From assembly GCF_028890115.1 (NCBI RefSeq), contig NZ_JARCJD010000019.1, forward strand, positions 1 to 64,000: DNA of 64,000 nt, read 5' to 3'. Source of the DNA: Phaeobacter sp. QD34_24. Its GTDB lineage: Bacteria; Pseudomonadota; Alphaproteobacteria; Rhodobacterales; Rhodobacteraceae. A program made the position numbers and the translations under genes. Shown here piece after piece: positions 19,225-29,426 of the stretch; positions within the stretch are counted from its first letter, which is position 1, and the number at the start of each line of letters is the position of its first letter. The notes beneath the pieces were generated by a model that was given only the letters and a program-made list of their open reading frames with translations, had not been told where the DNA came from and did not search any database.

Positions 19225-21102
19225 ATGACCAAACAAAACGACAACCCCGCCGATCCGTTCAAGAAAGCCCTGGCCGAAGCGACCAAGGTGATGGCCGACG
19301 ACGCAGAACTGTCGGTCAGCTATTCGGTTGACCCCGCCGGGTTGTCGGGCGATTCCATGCGCCTGCCGCAGGTGTCGCGCCGGATGACCCGCGAGGAAGT
19401 GCTCTTGGCGCGTGGCACGGCGGACGCATTGGCGCTGCGGCACAAGTTCCACGACACTGGCGTGCACGCGAAATACGCGCCGCAGGGCGAGATGGCCCGC
19501 GACATCTACGAGGCGATGGAAACCGCCCGCTGCGAGGCAATGGGCGCGCGCCACATGCCCGGCACCGCCTCCAACATCGACGTGAAGATCCGCAATGAGG
19601 CAATCCGGCGCGGCTATGACCAGATGAAATCCTCCTCCGAGGCGCCGTTGGCCGCTGCGGCCGGTTACCTGGTGCGCCAGATGGCCACCGGCCGCCCCCT
19701 GCCCGAAGGCGCCTCCAACGTGGCCGAGCTGTGGCGCGGCTTCATCGAGGCCGAGGCGGGAGAGACGCTGGAAAACCTCGACGAGAAGATCGCCGACCAG
19801 GCGGAATTCGCCCGTTTTGCCCGCCAGATCATCACCGACCTTGGCTATGGCGATCAGCTGGGCGACGACCCCGATCAGCTGGATGACGATCAGGACGACC
19901 AGGCCGAGGATAACGCCGAAGAGCAGCCCGACCCCGACAGCACCGGCGAGGATGACTCGGATGACGAGCAGGCCGATGCCGATGCGGAACAGGCCCAGGA
20001 ACAGCAGCAGGACGAAAGCCAGGCCCAGGTCTCGATGGACGAGATGGCCGAGGATGAGCTGACCGAAGAGACCGAGATGCCCGATGGCGAGGCGCCGCTG
20101 GATCCGCCCCCGCCGCCACCCGTTTCCGAGGCCGACCCCGACTACAAGGTGTTCCTCGACACCCATGACGAGGAAATCGCCGCCGAGGATCTGGCGGAAC
20201 CGGCGGAACTGGAACGCCTGCGTGCCTATCTCGATCAGCAGCTGGAACCGCTGAAAGGCGCCGTATCGCGCCTGGCGAACAAGCTGCAGCGCCGCCTGCA
20301 GGCGCAGCAGAACCGCTCCTGGGAGTTCGACCTTGAAGAGGGCATCCTGGATGCAGGCCGCCTGGCGCGGGTTGTCGCCAACCCGACGACCCCCCTGTCG
20401 TTCAAGCGCGAGAAGGACACCGAGTTCCGCGACACCGTGGTAACGCTGCTCTTGGACAACTCCGGCTCGATGCGCGGGCGTCCGATCTCGATCGCGGCGA
20501 TCTGCGCCGATGTTCTGGCGCGCACCCTGGAACGCTGCAACGTGAAGGTGGAAATCCTCGGCTTCACCACCCGCGCCTGGAAGGGCGGTCAGGCGCGCGA
20601 GGCCTGGCTGAACGAGGGCCGCCCGCAGCAGCCCGGGCGCCTGAACGACCTGCGCCACATCATCTACAAGGGCGCCGATGCGCCCTGGCGCCGGGTGCGT
20701 CCGAACCTTGGCCTGATGATGAAAGAGGGGCTCTTGAAGGAAAACATCGACGGCGAGGCGCTGGAGTGGGCGCACCGTCGGATGGTGAGCCGCCCCGAGG
20801 CGCGCAAGATCCTGATGGTGATCTCGGACGGGGCGCCGGTGGATGACTCGACCCTGTCGGTGAACCCGGCGAACTACCTCGAGAAACACCTACGCGACGT
20901 GATCGCCATGGTGGAGAAACGCAAGCAGGTGGAGCTTCTGGCCATCGGTATCGGCCATGATGTGACGCGCTACTATGACCGGGCGGTGACCATTACGGAT
21001 GTGGAGCAGCTGGCCGGCGCGATGACCGAACAGCTGGCCGCACTGTTTGACAGCGACCCGCGCGCCCGCGCCCGTGTGATGGGGATCAAGCGCGCCAGTT
21101 GA
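19225..21102 (+). CDS. cobT: Aerobic cobaltochelatase subunit CobT
   Basis: 625 aa. CobT forms the chaperone ring with CobS. The N-terminal helical domain (about 1-205) precedes a long acidic low-complexity linker (about 210-310: repeated Asp/Glu/Gln), then a von Willebrand A domain with the MIDAS motif [15 protein letters not shown] and the later SDGAPVDD. The frame opens at 19096; the ATG at 19225, with AAGGA upstream, gives the normal N-terminus [16 protein letters not shown]. The acidic linker is normal for CobT. Confidence 0.97.
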   Translation: MTKQNDNPADPFKKALAEATKVMADDAELSVSYSVDPAGLSGDSMRLPQVSRRMTREEVLLARGTADALALRHKFHDTGVHAKYAPQGEMARDIYEAMETARCEAMGARHMPGTASNIDVKIRNEAIRRGYDQMKSSSEAPLAAAAGYLVRQMATGRPLPEGASNVAELWRGFIEAEAGETLENLDEKIADQAEFARFARQIITDLGYGDQLGDDPDQLDDDQDDQAEDNAEEQPDPDSTGEDDSDDEQADADAEQAQEQQQDESQAQVSMDEMAEDELTEETEMPDGEAPLDPPPPPPVSEADPDYKVFLDTHDEEIAAEDLAEPAELERLRAYLDQQLEPLKGAVSRLANKLQRRLQAQQNRSWEFDLEEGILDAGRLARVVANPTTPLSFKREKDTEFRDTVVTLLLDNSGSMRGRPISIAAICADVLARTLERCNVKVEILGFTTRAWKGGQAREAWLNEGRPQQPGRLNDLRHIIYKGADAPWRRVRPNLGLMMKEGLLKENIDGEALEWAHRRMVSRPEARKILMVISDGAPVDDSTLSVNPANYLEKHLRDVIAMVEKRKQVELLAIGIGHDVTRYYDRAVTITDVEQLAGAMTEQLAALFDSDPRARARVMGIKRAS

Positions 21103-21446
21103 TCCGTGCAGGAAACTCCTGATTCCTGACCCGATGGCGGGGTGCTCCCGCGCCTTTCGGCTGCATCAATAGATGCCGCCAACAGCCTTGGGCATAGCGC
21201 GCCTTCGGCGCGGCCATGAATGCGGCCTCCGTATCGCGCCCGCCGCGCCTCTGGCGCGGCGCCCGGCCCAACGGGCAGAAAGGTATCTCCTGATGCCTTG
21301 ATGCCGGGCGGGAGCCTCCCCTTTCCCATCAAGGACGGCGGGCTTGCCTGGGCGCCCGGGATTTGAAACAACATCGCCAAGGACATCCGCCGCAGCATTG
21401 TCTCTTGCGCCAGTTCACGGGCCTGCCGACAGAAGGAGATTTCAGC
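21103..21446. other. Intergenic region cobT-pepP with hairpin-forming GC repeats
   Basis: 344 bases without a convincing gene. It contains short GC-rich inverted repeats (for example around 21197-21212 and 21237-21262) that can fold as hairpins, similar to dispersed intergenic palindromes of this group. Its last bases carry the pepP ribosome site (AAGGAG at 21433-21438). No promoter is clear. Confidence 0.5.
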
Positions 21447-23240
21447 ATGTACCAGTCTTTCGATGTGACGGCTCGCCCGGATCAAGGCCCCCCGCGACTG
21501 GCGGCGCTGCGCGGCGAGATGCAACAGGCCGGGCTGGACGGTTTTCTGATCCCCCGCGCCGATGCCCATCAGGGCGAATATGTGGCCGCGCGGGATGAAC
21601 GGCTGTCCTGGCTGACCGGCTTCACCGGCTCGGCCGGCTTCTGTGCCGTGCTGGGCCAAATCGCTGGTGTTTTCATCGACGGACGCTACCGGACGCAGGT
21701 CAAGCATCAGGTCGCCCTGGACGCCTTCACGCCCGTGCCCTGGCCCGAGGTACAGCTGCATGACTGGCTGAAGGAGCAGCTCCCCGATGGGGGGAAGGTC
21801 GGGTTTGATCCCTGGCTGCACGCGGCCGGTCAGATCACCACCCTGCGCCACAGGTTGGACGGCACCGGTATCAGCCTAGAGCCCTGCGATAATCTGGTGG
21901 ACCGCATCTGGGAGGATCAGCCTGCGGCCCCGATGAACCCGGTCACCGCCCACCCCGAGATCTACGCAGGCGAAAGCGCGGCCGATAAATGTGCGCGCCT
22001 GGCGGCGGATTTGCGCAATGCGGACCAGGAAGCTGCCCTGATCACCCTGCCAGACAGCATCATGTGGCTGCTGAACATTCGCGGTTCCGACATCCCCCGC
22101 AACCCCGTCGCCCATGGGTTTGCCATCCTGCACAACGACGCCCGCGTCGATCTCTTCATGGCAGAGGGCAAGCTGCAGCACCTGTCGGAGCATCTGGGAG
22201 ACCCGGTGACGGTCCACGCGCCTGAGCGTTTTCTGGAGGCGGTCGCGGCCCTCAATGGCACGGTGGCGGCGGATCCGGACACGCTGCCCCAGATCGTGGC
22301 CGACCAACTGGGCGAGCGTCTCAGCCCGACGGGCGATCCTTGTGTTCTGCCAAAGGCCAGAAAGACCAAAGCCGAGATCGAAGGCAGCGCCGCCGCCCAT
22401 CTGCGTGATGGCGCCGCCGTGGTGGAGCTGCTGGCCTGGCTGGATGCGCAAGACCCTGGCACCGTTACCGAAATCGATGTGGTCAAACAGCTGGAAGAGC
22501 TGCGCCGTCGCGACGACCGCCTGCGCGACATCAGCTTCGATACCATCGCGGGCACCGGGGCCAATGGCGCGGTGATCCACTACCGGGTCACGGAGGAGAC
22601 CGACACGCTCTTGCAGGACGGCGATCTTCTGGTGCTGGACAGCGGCGGGCAATATCTGGACGGCACCACCGACATCACCCGCACCATCGCCATCGGCACG
22701 CCCGGAGAGGACGAGCGCGCCGCCTTTACCCGCGTGTTGCAGGGCATGATCGCCATCTCGCGGCTGCGCTGGCCCAAAGGCCTTGCGGGCCGCGATATCG
22801 AGGCCATCGGCCGGATGCCCCTGTGGCTGGCCGGGCAGGATTTCAACCACGGTCTGGGTCATGGGGTTGGCGCCTATCTGAGCGTCCACGAGGGGCCGCA
22901 ACGGCTCAGCCGGGTGTCTTCGGTGCCCTTGCAGGAGGGCATGATCCTGTCGAATGAACCGGGCTACTACCGCGAGGGTGCCTTTGGCATCCGCATCGAG
23001 AACCTGATCGTTGCACAGAAGGCCCCCGACCTGCCAGGCGCCGATGCAGAGCGGGAAATGCTGATCTGGCGCACGTTAACCTTTGTGCCTATTGACCGGC
23101 GGCTGATTGACGCAGATATGCTATCGGGTGAGGAACGTGATTGGCTGAACGCCTATCATGACGAGGTTACCCGGAAAATCCGCCCTCTGATCAGCCCGGC
23201 CGCTCAGGCCTGGCTGGAGGATGCGACGGCGACAATCTGA
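21447..23240 (+). CDS. Aminopeptidase P family protein (M24B, Xaa-Pro aminopeptidase)
   Basis: 597 aa, the large three-domain form of aminopeptidase P. Two creatinase-like N-terminal domains (residues ~1-310, e.g. LDGFLIPRADAHQGEYVAARDERLSWLTGFTGSAG) precede the pita-bread catalytic domain. Metal ligands are visible in LLVLDSGGQYLDGTTDITRT (two Asp), NHGLGHGVGAYLSVHEGP (His), LSNEPGYY (Glu) and FGIRIENLI (Glu). It removes N-terminal residues preceding proline, in the cytosol. AAGGAG sits nine bases before the ATG; the earlier in-frame start at 21363 has none. Confidence 0.95.
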   Translation: MYQSFDVTARPDQGPPRLAALRGEMQQAGLDGFLIPRADAHQGEYVAARDERLSWLTGFTGSAGFCAVLGQIAGVFIDGRYRTQVKHQVALDAFTPVPWPEVQLHDWLKEQLPDGGKVGFDPWLHAAGQITTLRHRLDGTGISLEPCDNLVDRIWEDQPAAPMNPVTAHPEIYAGESAADKCARLAADLRNADQEAALITLPDSIMWLLNIRGSDIPRNPVAHGFAILHNDARVDLFMAEGKLQHLSEHLGDPVTVHAPERFLEAVAALNGTVAADPDTLPQIVADQLGERLSPTGDPCVLPKARKTKAEIEGSAAAHLRDGAAVVELLAWLDAQDPGTVTEIDVVKQLEELRRRDDRLRDISFDTIAGTGANGAVIHYRVTEETDTLLQDGDLLVLDSGGQYLDGTTDITRTIAIGTPGEDERAAFTRVLQGMIAISRLRWPKGLAGRDIEAIGRMPLWLAGQDFNHGLGHGVGAYLSVHEGPQRLSRVSSVPLQEGMILSNEPGYYREGAFGIRIENLIVAQKAPDLPGADAEREMLIWRTLTFVPIDRRLIDADMLSGEERDWLNAYHDEVTRKIRPLISPAAQAWLEDATATI

Positions 23241-23300
23241 TACCTGATTGTTACAAAGCCCGGGCAAGACATGCGCAGAAATGACGAGATGGGGGACACT

Positions 23301-23642
23301 ATGAGCAATATCCGAATTCGCAATGCAGAAGGAACCTGGGTGGTGCGCTCGGGCGGGGCCGTTCTGGGGGAAACCAGCCGCGCCCTGGAACTGAGCGAAG
23401 AGGGATACCCTCCGGTGATCTACTTCCCGCGCGAAGACATCGCCATGGCCTTCCTCGACCCGGGCAGCAAGACAAGCCATTGCCCCCACAAGGGCGATGC
23501 CTCCTATTACTCCATCGTCAATAAATCCTCGGTCACCGAAAACGCCGCCTGGAGCTATGAAGCCCCCAACGAGGCGGTGGCGGCGATCAAGGGCTATCTG
23601 GCCTTCTACCCCAGCGAGACGGTCAAGATCGAACAGATCTGA
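23301..23642 (+). CDS. DUF427 domain-containing protein
   Basis: 113 aa matching DUF427: IRIRNAEGTWVVRSGGAVLGETSRALEL, YFPREDIAMAFLD, HCPHKGDASYYSI and AWSYEAPNEAVAAIKGYLAFYP. This is a compact beta-rich protein of unknown biochemical role. In-frame starts at 23271 and 23289 are possible, but the ATG at 23301 has GGGGGA just upstream and begins where the family does. It follows pepP by 60 bases and may be co-transcribed. Confidence 0.9.
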   Translation: MSNIRIRNAEGTWVVRSGGAVLGETSRALELSEEGYPPVIYFPREDIAMAFLDPGSKTSHCPHKGDASYYSIVNKSSVTENAAWSYEAPNEAVAAIKGYLAFYPSETVKIEQI

Positions 23643-23882
23643 GGGGAAAAGCCGACGGGAGGGGCAGTCAACCGGCGCTGACCGGTTCTGTCTGTTCCGT
23701 CAAGGCGCCCAAATCAGGCGCGTCGTGATCAGGGTCATCGTGGTCAGGCGCGTGGTGAAGTGGCTGGCCAATTGCGCGTGCTCACCCGCCCCAAGCCTGG
23801 CAGAGCTCAGCCCGCAGCAACCAAACAGGCACAGCGAAAGAAAGCGCAGCCCGCGCGCCTTTTTACATAATCAGAGCGTGGT

Positions 23883-24074
23883 CTACAGAAGAACAGATCG
23901 GCTCAGATGCCGTCTTGCCTGTTCCAACCCCTCACCAGAGACAAGATCGTTTGCCTCCTTGGCGCAGTCTATCGCATAGTTGACCAAAGCCTGTAGGGCT
24001 GCCTGTTCCTTGTCCTGCTCGCTCAATTTGTTTTGTGCTTCAACCTCTTGCGGGTCGAATTCATAAGTACGCAT
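23883..24074 (-). CDS. Small hypothetical protein divergent from the LysR gene
   Basis: 63 codons, ATG at 24074 with GGAAGGG close upstream, stop TAG at 23883. The peptide is charged and helical (EFDPQEVEAQNKLSEQDKEQAALQALVNYAIDCAKEANDLVSGEGLEQARRHL) with no membrane segment or known motif. It is divergent from a LysR regulator and shares a 92-base gap holding inverted AGTAAC repeats, which suggests it may be a regulated target. It is less GC-rich than its neighbours. It could be a chance ORF. Confidence 0.5.
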   Translation of the reverse strand: MRTYEFDPQEVEAQNKLSEQDKEQAALQALVNYAIDCAKEANDLVSGEGLEQARRHLSRSVLL

Positions 24075-24093
24075 ATTTTCCCTTCCGCACCTA

Positions 24094-24137
24094 AGTAACC
24101 CCCGTTACTGTCTTCCATAGTTCACAAGCGGGTTACT
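24094..24137. promoter_or_regulatory. AGTAAC/GTTACT operator-like repeats between LysR gene and small ORF
   Basis: A perfect dyad AGTAAC-N4-GTTACT at 24094-24109 and a third half site GGTTACT at 24131-24137, about two and a half helical turns away. They lie in the divergent control region of the LysR gene, so they are good candidates for its own binding sites (autorepression and activation of the divergent ORF). Confidence 0.55.
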
Positions 24138-24166
24138 CAAATCAAGCGAAAGAAAAAGATTAATAC

Positions 24167-25078
24167 ATGCGTGACGTAGATGCATCGCAGATCAGCGGCA
24201 GACTTCTGAGGGTCTTCATCACCGTTTACGATGAGATGTCGGTGAGCAAGGCGGCCGAACGGCTGGAAACCAGCCAGTCCACCGTCAGCCACACTCTGGA
24301 GAAACTGCGCAGCATCATCGGGGACAAGCTGTTCCTGCCCTCGGGGCGCGGCATCGTTCCCAGTGCCCGCGCCGAACGGCTGGCCCCCAAGGTCAGGCGC
24401 CTCTTGGCCCAGATGGATGCGCTGCTGGACACCGGGGATTACGCGCCGCTGGAGGATCCCGAACCCTTTGTCATCGCAACCAACGGCGGCATCCTGGTGC
24501 CGCAGGTGGACAAGATCTGCAACGCCATTTGGCAGGACCTCCCGGCCAAGCGCATGGTGTTTCGCGAATTGGGATCACGCGGCAATGCCGAACACCTGCT
24601 GGACAGCGGCGAAGCCGATTTCGTGATCACCCCCCGGCCCGCAAGCTATCCTGCCTCGCTGCGCCATGCCTATCTGTTCTCTGACGCGTTCCGGGTCTTC
24701 TACGATCCTCAGATCCGCCGCCCCATCCGCAATGTCCTTGAATACAGCGGCGCCCATCATGCGACCCTGGATTTCGGGGGCACCGCCAAAAGCATTGTCC
24801 AATGCGCCCTGGACGACCAGGACCTGTCGCGCACAGTGACTGTCAGCGTTCCCAATGTCTGGGCCCTTGCCGAGGTCATTCGCGGATCCGATATGATTGC
24901 CACCCTGCCCGCGATACTGAAGGCTTCTGCCTTTCGTGGACTGGCACATTGCGACCTGCCGCTGAATATCCCTGCTGCGAATTTCGATCTTGTCTGGCAC
25001 AAGCGGTTTGACGATTCCTCCCGCCTGCACTGGCTCCGCGACAAGCTGATCTCGCTGCTGGCGGAAACCGGTGGCTGA
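24167..25078 (+). CDS. LysR family transcriptional regulator
   Basis: 303 aa. N-terminal winged helix-turn-helix (residues ~8-65: LLRVFITVYDEMSVSKAAERLETSQSTVSHTLEKLRSIIGDKLFLPSGRGIVPSARAERL), then the PBP2-like effector domain (about 95-300). The overall length is typical. The ligand is unknown. It is divergent from a 63-aa ORF and convergent with the ClC channel gene 20 bases away, so neither neighbour is a sure target; the intergenic repeats at 24094-24137 are the likeliest binding sites. Confidence 0.93.
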   Translation: MRDVDASQISGRLLRVFITVYDEMSVSKAAERLETSQSTVSHTLEKLRSIIGDKLFLPSGRGIVPSARAERLAPKVRRLLAQMDALLDTGDYAPLEDPEPFVIATNGGILVPQVDKICNAIWQDLPAKRMVFRELGSRGNAEHLLDSGEADFVITPRPASYPASLRHAYLFSDAFRVFYDPQIRRPIRNVLEYSGAHHATLDFGGTAKSIVQCALDDQDLSRTVTVSVPNVWALAEVIRGSDMIATLPAILKASAFRGLAHCDLPLNIPAANFDLVWHKRFDDSSRLHWLRDKLISLLAETGG

Positions 25079-25098
25079 CAGCGGCGCGGCTCCGCCGG

Positions 25099-26820
25099 TC
25101 AGCTGTGTTCCTCGGCAGCCGTCGCCACCAGCGCCCGGTTGTAAGCCTTGAGCGCATCCACATGATACAGCGCCCCAAGGAGGCCATCTGCGGCCTGCTC
25201 CCCGGCCCCCTGTGAGACGGCAGGCGAACCCTGGGGCACCTGGGCCACCACGGGCAAGAATGGCACATCGGCCCGATCAAACACCGGCAAGGCGGCCTCC
25301 AGCGATTGCTCGGGGCGCAGGTACAGGCCCTGTTCGACCAGCGCTTTGCACTCGTCCTGCGCAGCGCCGCGCGGATCGTTGATCGGCCGCATCAGGCCAC
25401 CGACGCTCAGCAGGGCCATCAGATAGGCCTGAGGCCCGGCAGCGCAATGCAGGTTGCGCTTTTCCAGCTGGGTGAGGAAGAAGGACCGGTCCACCAGCCG
25501 CGAGGCCAGCGCGGTGGACAGCGACACGGCCACCATCACCGCCAGACCGATCTGCCAGTCCCCGGTCAGTTCAAACACAATCAGCGTGGTGGAAATCGGC
25601 GCCCCCAGAACCGCCGCCGCCACCGCCCCCATGCCGGCAAAGGCATAAAGCGTATGGGTGCCAGAGACCTCGGGCAGGATCGAGGTGGCAATCAGACCAA
25701 AGGCAAGCCCTGTCATCGCACCGATCATCAGCGAAGGTGAGAAGACGCCACCGCCCATGCGCCCGCCCATGGTGATGGCGACGGCCGCGGTCTTGACCAT
25801 GGTGAACAGGATCGCCTGCGACAGTACCAGCCCGCCGGTCAGCGCCAGGACCGTGGTCTCATAGCCGACCCCGATGATATGGGGAAACCAGATCGCAATC
25901 CCGCCGAGCATAGCGCCCGAGATCGCTGGCCGCAGCCAGCGTGGGATCGACAGGGCGGATTGCACCTCATTTCCCAGATTGTCGGCCCAGAAGATCGAGC
26001 GCATCAAGATCACCGCCACCAGGCCGCAGACCAGGCCCAGCACCAGAAAGGCAGGAAGCTCGACGTAGAACTGCAAGGCGCCGGGCGTGTTCAGGGTGAA
26101 CTCGGTGACATCGCCATATTCCAGCCGGTTGATCACCGTGCCTGCCACCGCGGCAATCACGATTGGCGCAAAGGCATGCACCGCGAAATGGCGCAGCACC
26201 ACCTCCAGCGCAAACAATGCGCCTGCAATGGGGGCGTTGAAACTGGCCGAAACCGCTGCCGCCACGGCACAGCCCAGAAGATCGCGCCCGGTGATGCCAT
26301 CGGCCTTGATCCGGTCGCTGACCCAGCTGGAGATCACCCCCGCCAAATGCACCACCGGCCCCTCGCGCCCGGTCGATCCGCCCGTGGAGAGTGTCAGGAA
26401 AGAGGCCATGGCAGAGCCAAGCCCCTCGCGGAGCTCGACGCGACCATTGCGCATCGCCGCCCCCTCGATCACATCAGCGACCGAGCGTACCCGGCCGTCG
26501 GGGGTGAAATAGTGCAGGATCAACCCCACGATCAGCCCGCCCACGGTCGGGATCGCCAGCAGCAGATACCACGGCAGGTCCTGAGCAAAGCTATGCAGGT
26601 AATCAACATCCTCGGCCCCGTAAACCCAGCCCTGCAAGGCGGTGATCCCCTTGCGGAAAAACAGCGCGGCAAACCCCGCCGCGATGCCGATCAGCAGGGC
26701 GATGAGCCAGAACTGAAACTGACTGGGCCCACGGTGCAGCAGAATCCGCCAGATATCACGCAGCCATGCCAGCCCCTGCAGGGCCAGGGCTTTGGGTCCG
26801 ATCCGGGAGTTAGGTGCCAT
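25099..26820 (-). CDS. ClC family chloride channel/antiporter
   Basis: 573 aa. ClC-type membrane protein with about ten to twelve hydrophobic helices (residues ~35-440) and a C-terminal cytoplasmic extension (~475-573) that fits degenerate CBS repeats. Ion-path signatures are LSTGGSTGREGPVVHLAG (GxEGP), SFNAPIAGALFALE, and MGGRMGGGVFSPSLMIGA (GxFxP). Whether it is a channel or a Cl-/H+ exchanger cannot be read with certainty. ATG at 26820. It lies 86 bases downstream of recN on the same strand. Confidence 0.94.
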   Translation of the reverse strand: MAPNSRIGPKALALQGLAWLRDIWRILLHRGPSQFQFWLIALLIGIAAGFAALFFRKGITALQGWVYGAEDVDYLHSFAQDLPWYLLLAIPTVGGLIVGLILHYFTPDGRVRSVADVIEGAAMRNGRVELREGLGSAMASFLTLSTGGSTGREGPVVHLAGVISSWVSDRIKADGITGRDLLGCAVAAAVSASFNAPIAGALFALEVVLRHFAVHAFAPIVIAAVAGTVINRLEYGDVTEFTLNTPGALQFYVELPAFLVLGLVCGLVAVILMRSIFWADNLGNEVQSALSIPRWLRPAISGAMLGGIAIWFPHIIGVGYETTVLALTGGLVLSQAILFTMVKTAAVAITMGGRMGGGVFSPSLMIGAMTGLAFGLIATSILPEVSGTHTLYAFAGMGAVAAAVLGAPISTTLIVFELTGDWQIGLAVMVAVSLSTALASRLVDRSFFLTQLEKRNLHCAAGPQAYLMALLSVGGLMRPINDPRGAAQDECKALVEQGLYLRPEQSLEAALPVFDRADVPFLPVVAQVPQGSPAVSQGAGEQAADGLLGALYHVDALKAYNRALVATAAEEHS

Positions 26821-26906
26821 GGGTCGCCTTCAATTTCCTGCCCCCTAGTAACCAGAACAAAGTTGCCAAACTACAAATCCGGAAGCGCAATCGAGCAACG
26901 AAATCC

Positions 26907-28553
26907 CTATCCGGTGAGCAAGGCACCCGCGGCGGCGCGGGCCTCCTGCGTGATGGTATCGCCCGAGACCATCCGGGCGATTTCATCCACCCGTTCGGCC
27001 GCGTTCAGCGGTACGACTTCCGACAGCGTCATGCCGTCCTGGACGCGTTTTTGCACCCGCCAATGATGCGCGCCCTGGGCGGCAACCTGGGGCGAATGGG
27101 TGACCACCAAGACCTGACCTCCCGCGGCCAGGGATTTCAGGCGCCGCCCCACCGCATCGGCGGTCGCGCCCCCGACCCCACGGTCGATCTCGTCAAAGAT
27201 CAGCGTCTTGGCGCTTTCCTCGCCGCGCAGGCAGACCTTCAGCGCCAGGAGGAACCGGCTGAGTTCCCCGCCCGAGGCGATCTTGTTCAACGGCCCCGCC
27301 GGGGCACCGGGATTGGTTGCCACGGTAAAGGCCACATCGTCATGGCCCTCGGGACCGGGTTGACCTTCACTGATGCGGGTCTCGAACACCGCGCGCTCCA
27401 TCTTGAGCGGCGCCAGCTCCGCCATCACCGCCTGGTCCAGCTCGACAGCACGAGCGCGCCGCAGGCCACTCAGCGCGGCCGCCGCATCCTTGTAGAGCTT
27501 GTCGGCCCGGGCCAAAGCAGCTTCCTGATCGGCCAGATCCTGATCGCCCGCATCCAGGGCAGCCAGCTTGGCGCGCAGCACATCCGCATGGGCAGCCAGA
27601 TCATCGGGCAGCACGTCGTGCTTGCGGGCCAGCGCCCGGATGGCGAACAGGCGCTCTTCGCAATCTTCCAGTTCGCCGGGGTTGAACTCCAGCGCCTCCA
27701 GCACCCGTTCGACCCCGTCCTGCGCGTCTGCCAGTTCGATCATGGCACGGCTGAGCGCTGCAAGCGGCGCATCAAGACCAGCCTCTTCGGCCCCGTCAAC
27801 GCCTTCCAGCCAGCGCTGCGCCTCGCCCATGGCAGGATCCGCGCCTTCGCTAAGCAGGGCATGGGCGCGGGCGATATCGCCGCGAATGCGTTCGGCCCCT
27901 TGCATCTGGCGGCGGCGCGCGTCAAGCGCCTCATCCTCGCCCGGCTGGGGATCAAGCTTGTCCAGTTCCGCCACGGCGTGGCGCAGGAATTCCTCTTCGG
28001 CGCGCACGGCCTGCAGCGCGGCCCGGGTGGCCTCGACCGTCTTGCGTGCCTTGGCAGCTTCGCTCCAGGCGCTGCGGGTGGCCGCCAGCGCCGCCCCTGC
28101 CCCGGCAAAAGCATCCAGAAGCGCCCGATGGCCCTTGGGGTTGAGCAGCCCGCGATCATCATGCTGACCGTGAAGTTCCACCAGCGTTTCAGACAGGGCG
28201 CGTAGCACATCCCCCGAGCAGCGCCGTTCATTGACCCAGGCGGTCTTGCGCCCCTCAGCGGTGTTGACCCGCCGGAGGATCAGTTCCGATCCGGCAGGCA
28301 GTCCTGCCTCTTCGAGGACGCGATGCGCGGGGTGATCCTCGCTCAGATCGAACTCCGCGACCACCTCGCCCTGGGTCGCCCCCTGGCGCACCAGTTCCGC
28401 CCGGCCCCGCCAGCCCAGAACAAAGCCAAGCGAATCCAACAGGATCGACTTGCCCGCGCCGGTTTCACCGGTCAGCACATTAAGCCCGGGCTGAAAGTTC
28501 AGCTCCAGATGATCGATGATCAGAATGTCGCGAATATCAAGAGCGCGCAGCAT
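26907..28553 (-). CDS. recN: DNA repair protein RecN
   Basis: 548 aa, an SMC-like ATPase for double-strand break repair. Walker A GETGAGKSILLDSLGFVLG, Q-loop region VNERRCSG, long heptad-like coiled coil (about 150-370), signature KIASGGELSRFLLALK, Walker B KTLIFDEIDRGVGG and VVTHSPQVAAQG. The GTG one codon upstream is possible; the ATG at 28553 with AAGGTG before it is preferred. It is 24 bases downstream of bamD, so the two form an operon, a common alphaproteobacterial order. Confidence 0.96.
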   Translation of the reverse strand: MLRALDIRDILIIDHLELNFQPGLNVLTGETGAGKSILLDSLGFVLGWRGRAELVRQGATQGEVVAEFDLSEDHPAHRVLEEAGLPAGSELILRRVNTAEGRKTAWVNERRCSGDVLRALSETLVELHGQHDDRGLLNPKGHRALLDAFAGAGAALAATRSAWSEAAKARKTVEATRAALQAVRAEEEFLRHAVAELDKLDPQPGEDEALDARRRQMQGAERIRGDIARAHALLSEGADPAMGEAQRWLEGVDGAEEAGLDAPLAALSRAMIELADAQDGVERVLEALEFNPGELEDCEERLFAIRALARKHDVLPDDLAAHADVLRAKLAALDAGDQDLADQEAALARADKLYKDAAAALSGLRRARAVELDQAVMAELAPLKMERAVFETRISEGQPGPEGHDDVAFTVATNPGAPAGPLNKIASGGELSRFLLALKVCLRGEESAKTLIFDEIDRGVGGATADAVGRRLKSLAAGGQVLVVTHSPQVAAQGAHHWRVQKRVQDGMTLSEVVPLNAAERVDEIARMVSGDTITQEARAAAGALLTG

Positions 28554-28577
28554 CACCTTGCCCCGTGACCAGCGCTG

Positions 28578-29426
28578 TTACAGCCACTGGCCCTTGATCG
28601 ACTGACGATAGATCTGGCTGAGCCAGTTGTTGCCCCGATCCCGCAGTTTCAGCCCCTGGCCGGTCAGCAGCTTGTAGCTGTCCTCGTACCATTCGGTCGA
28701 CTGGTAGTTATGACCCAGGATCGCGCCCGCCGTCTGCGCCTCTTCGGTCAGGCCAAGCGACAGGTAGGCTTCGACCAGCCGGTGCAGGGCTTCGGGCGTG
28801 TGGCTGGTGGTCTGAAAATCCTCCACCACGACGCGGAACCGGTTGATCGCCGAGGTATAATGCTTGTGGCGCAGGTAATAGCGACCGATTTCCATTTCCT
28901 TGGCGGCCAGGTGATCAAAGGCCAGATCGAATTTCAGGATGGCCGAATTGGCGTATTCGCTATCCGGATACACCTCGATGACCGTGCGCAGCGCCTGCAG
29001 CGCCTGGAAGGTCAGCCCCTGATCCCGGCCCACTTCATCGATCTGGTCGTAGTAGCTGAGCGCCAGAAGATACTGCGCATAGGCGGCGTCTTCCTCGGTC
29101 GGGTAGAAATCGATGAACCGCTGCGCCGCCGCCCGGCTGTTCTCGTAGTCCTTGGACTGGTGATAGGCAAAGGCCTGCATGATCAGCGCCTGCTTTGCCC
29201 ATTCGGAATAGGGATAAAGCCGTTCGATCTCGGAGAAATAAAAGGCCGCATCCTTGGACCGGTTGCGCTCCAGCTCGAACTCGCCACGTTCGAAGATCTG
29301 ATCGGGAGTGTAGCCCTCCAGAGAGCCAGCGCTTTCCGACGCGCCGCCATCGCCGCCACAGCCCGACAATGCAGCCATCAGAAGAACCGCGCCGATCCAT
29401 TTGGCTCCTGCCCTGATGCCGATCAT
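28578..29426 (-). CDS. bamD: Outer membrane assembly lipoprotein BamD
   Basis: 282 aa. Lipoprotein signal peptide with lipobox LSGC (Cys23) followed by a glycine/serine spacer. The mature part has TPR-like helices (DQIFERGEFELERNRSKDAAFYFSEIERLYPYSEWAKQALIMQAFAYH..., KEMEIGRYYLRHKHYTSAINRF...), as in BamD/ComL. BamD supports insertion of beta-barrel proteins into the outer membrane. It lies upstream of recN and downstream of the lpxC terminator, which fits an envelope-biogenesis neighbourhood. Confidence 0.95.
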   Translation of the reverse strand: MIGIRAGAKWIGAVLLMAALSGCGGDGGASESAGSLEGYTPDQIFERGEFELERNRSKDAAFYFSEIERLYPYSEWAKQALIMQAFAYHQSKDYENSRAAAQRFIDFYPTEEDAAYAQYLLALSYYDQIDEVGRDQGLTFQALQALRTVIEVYPDSEYANSAILKFDLAFDHLAAKEMEIGRYYLRHKHYTSAINRFRVVVEDFQTTSHTPEALHRLVEAYLSLGLTEEAQTAGAILGHNYQSTEWYEDSYKLLTGQGLKLRDRGNNWLSQIYRQSIKGQWL

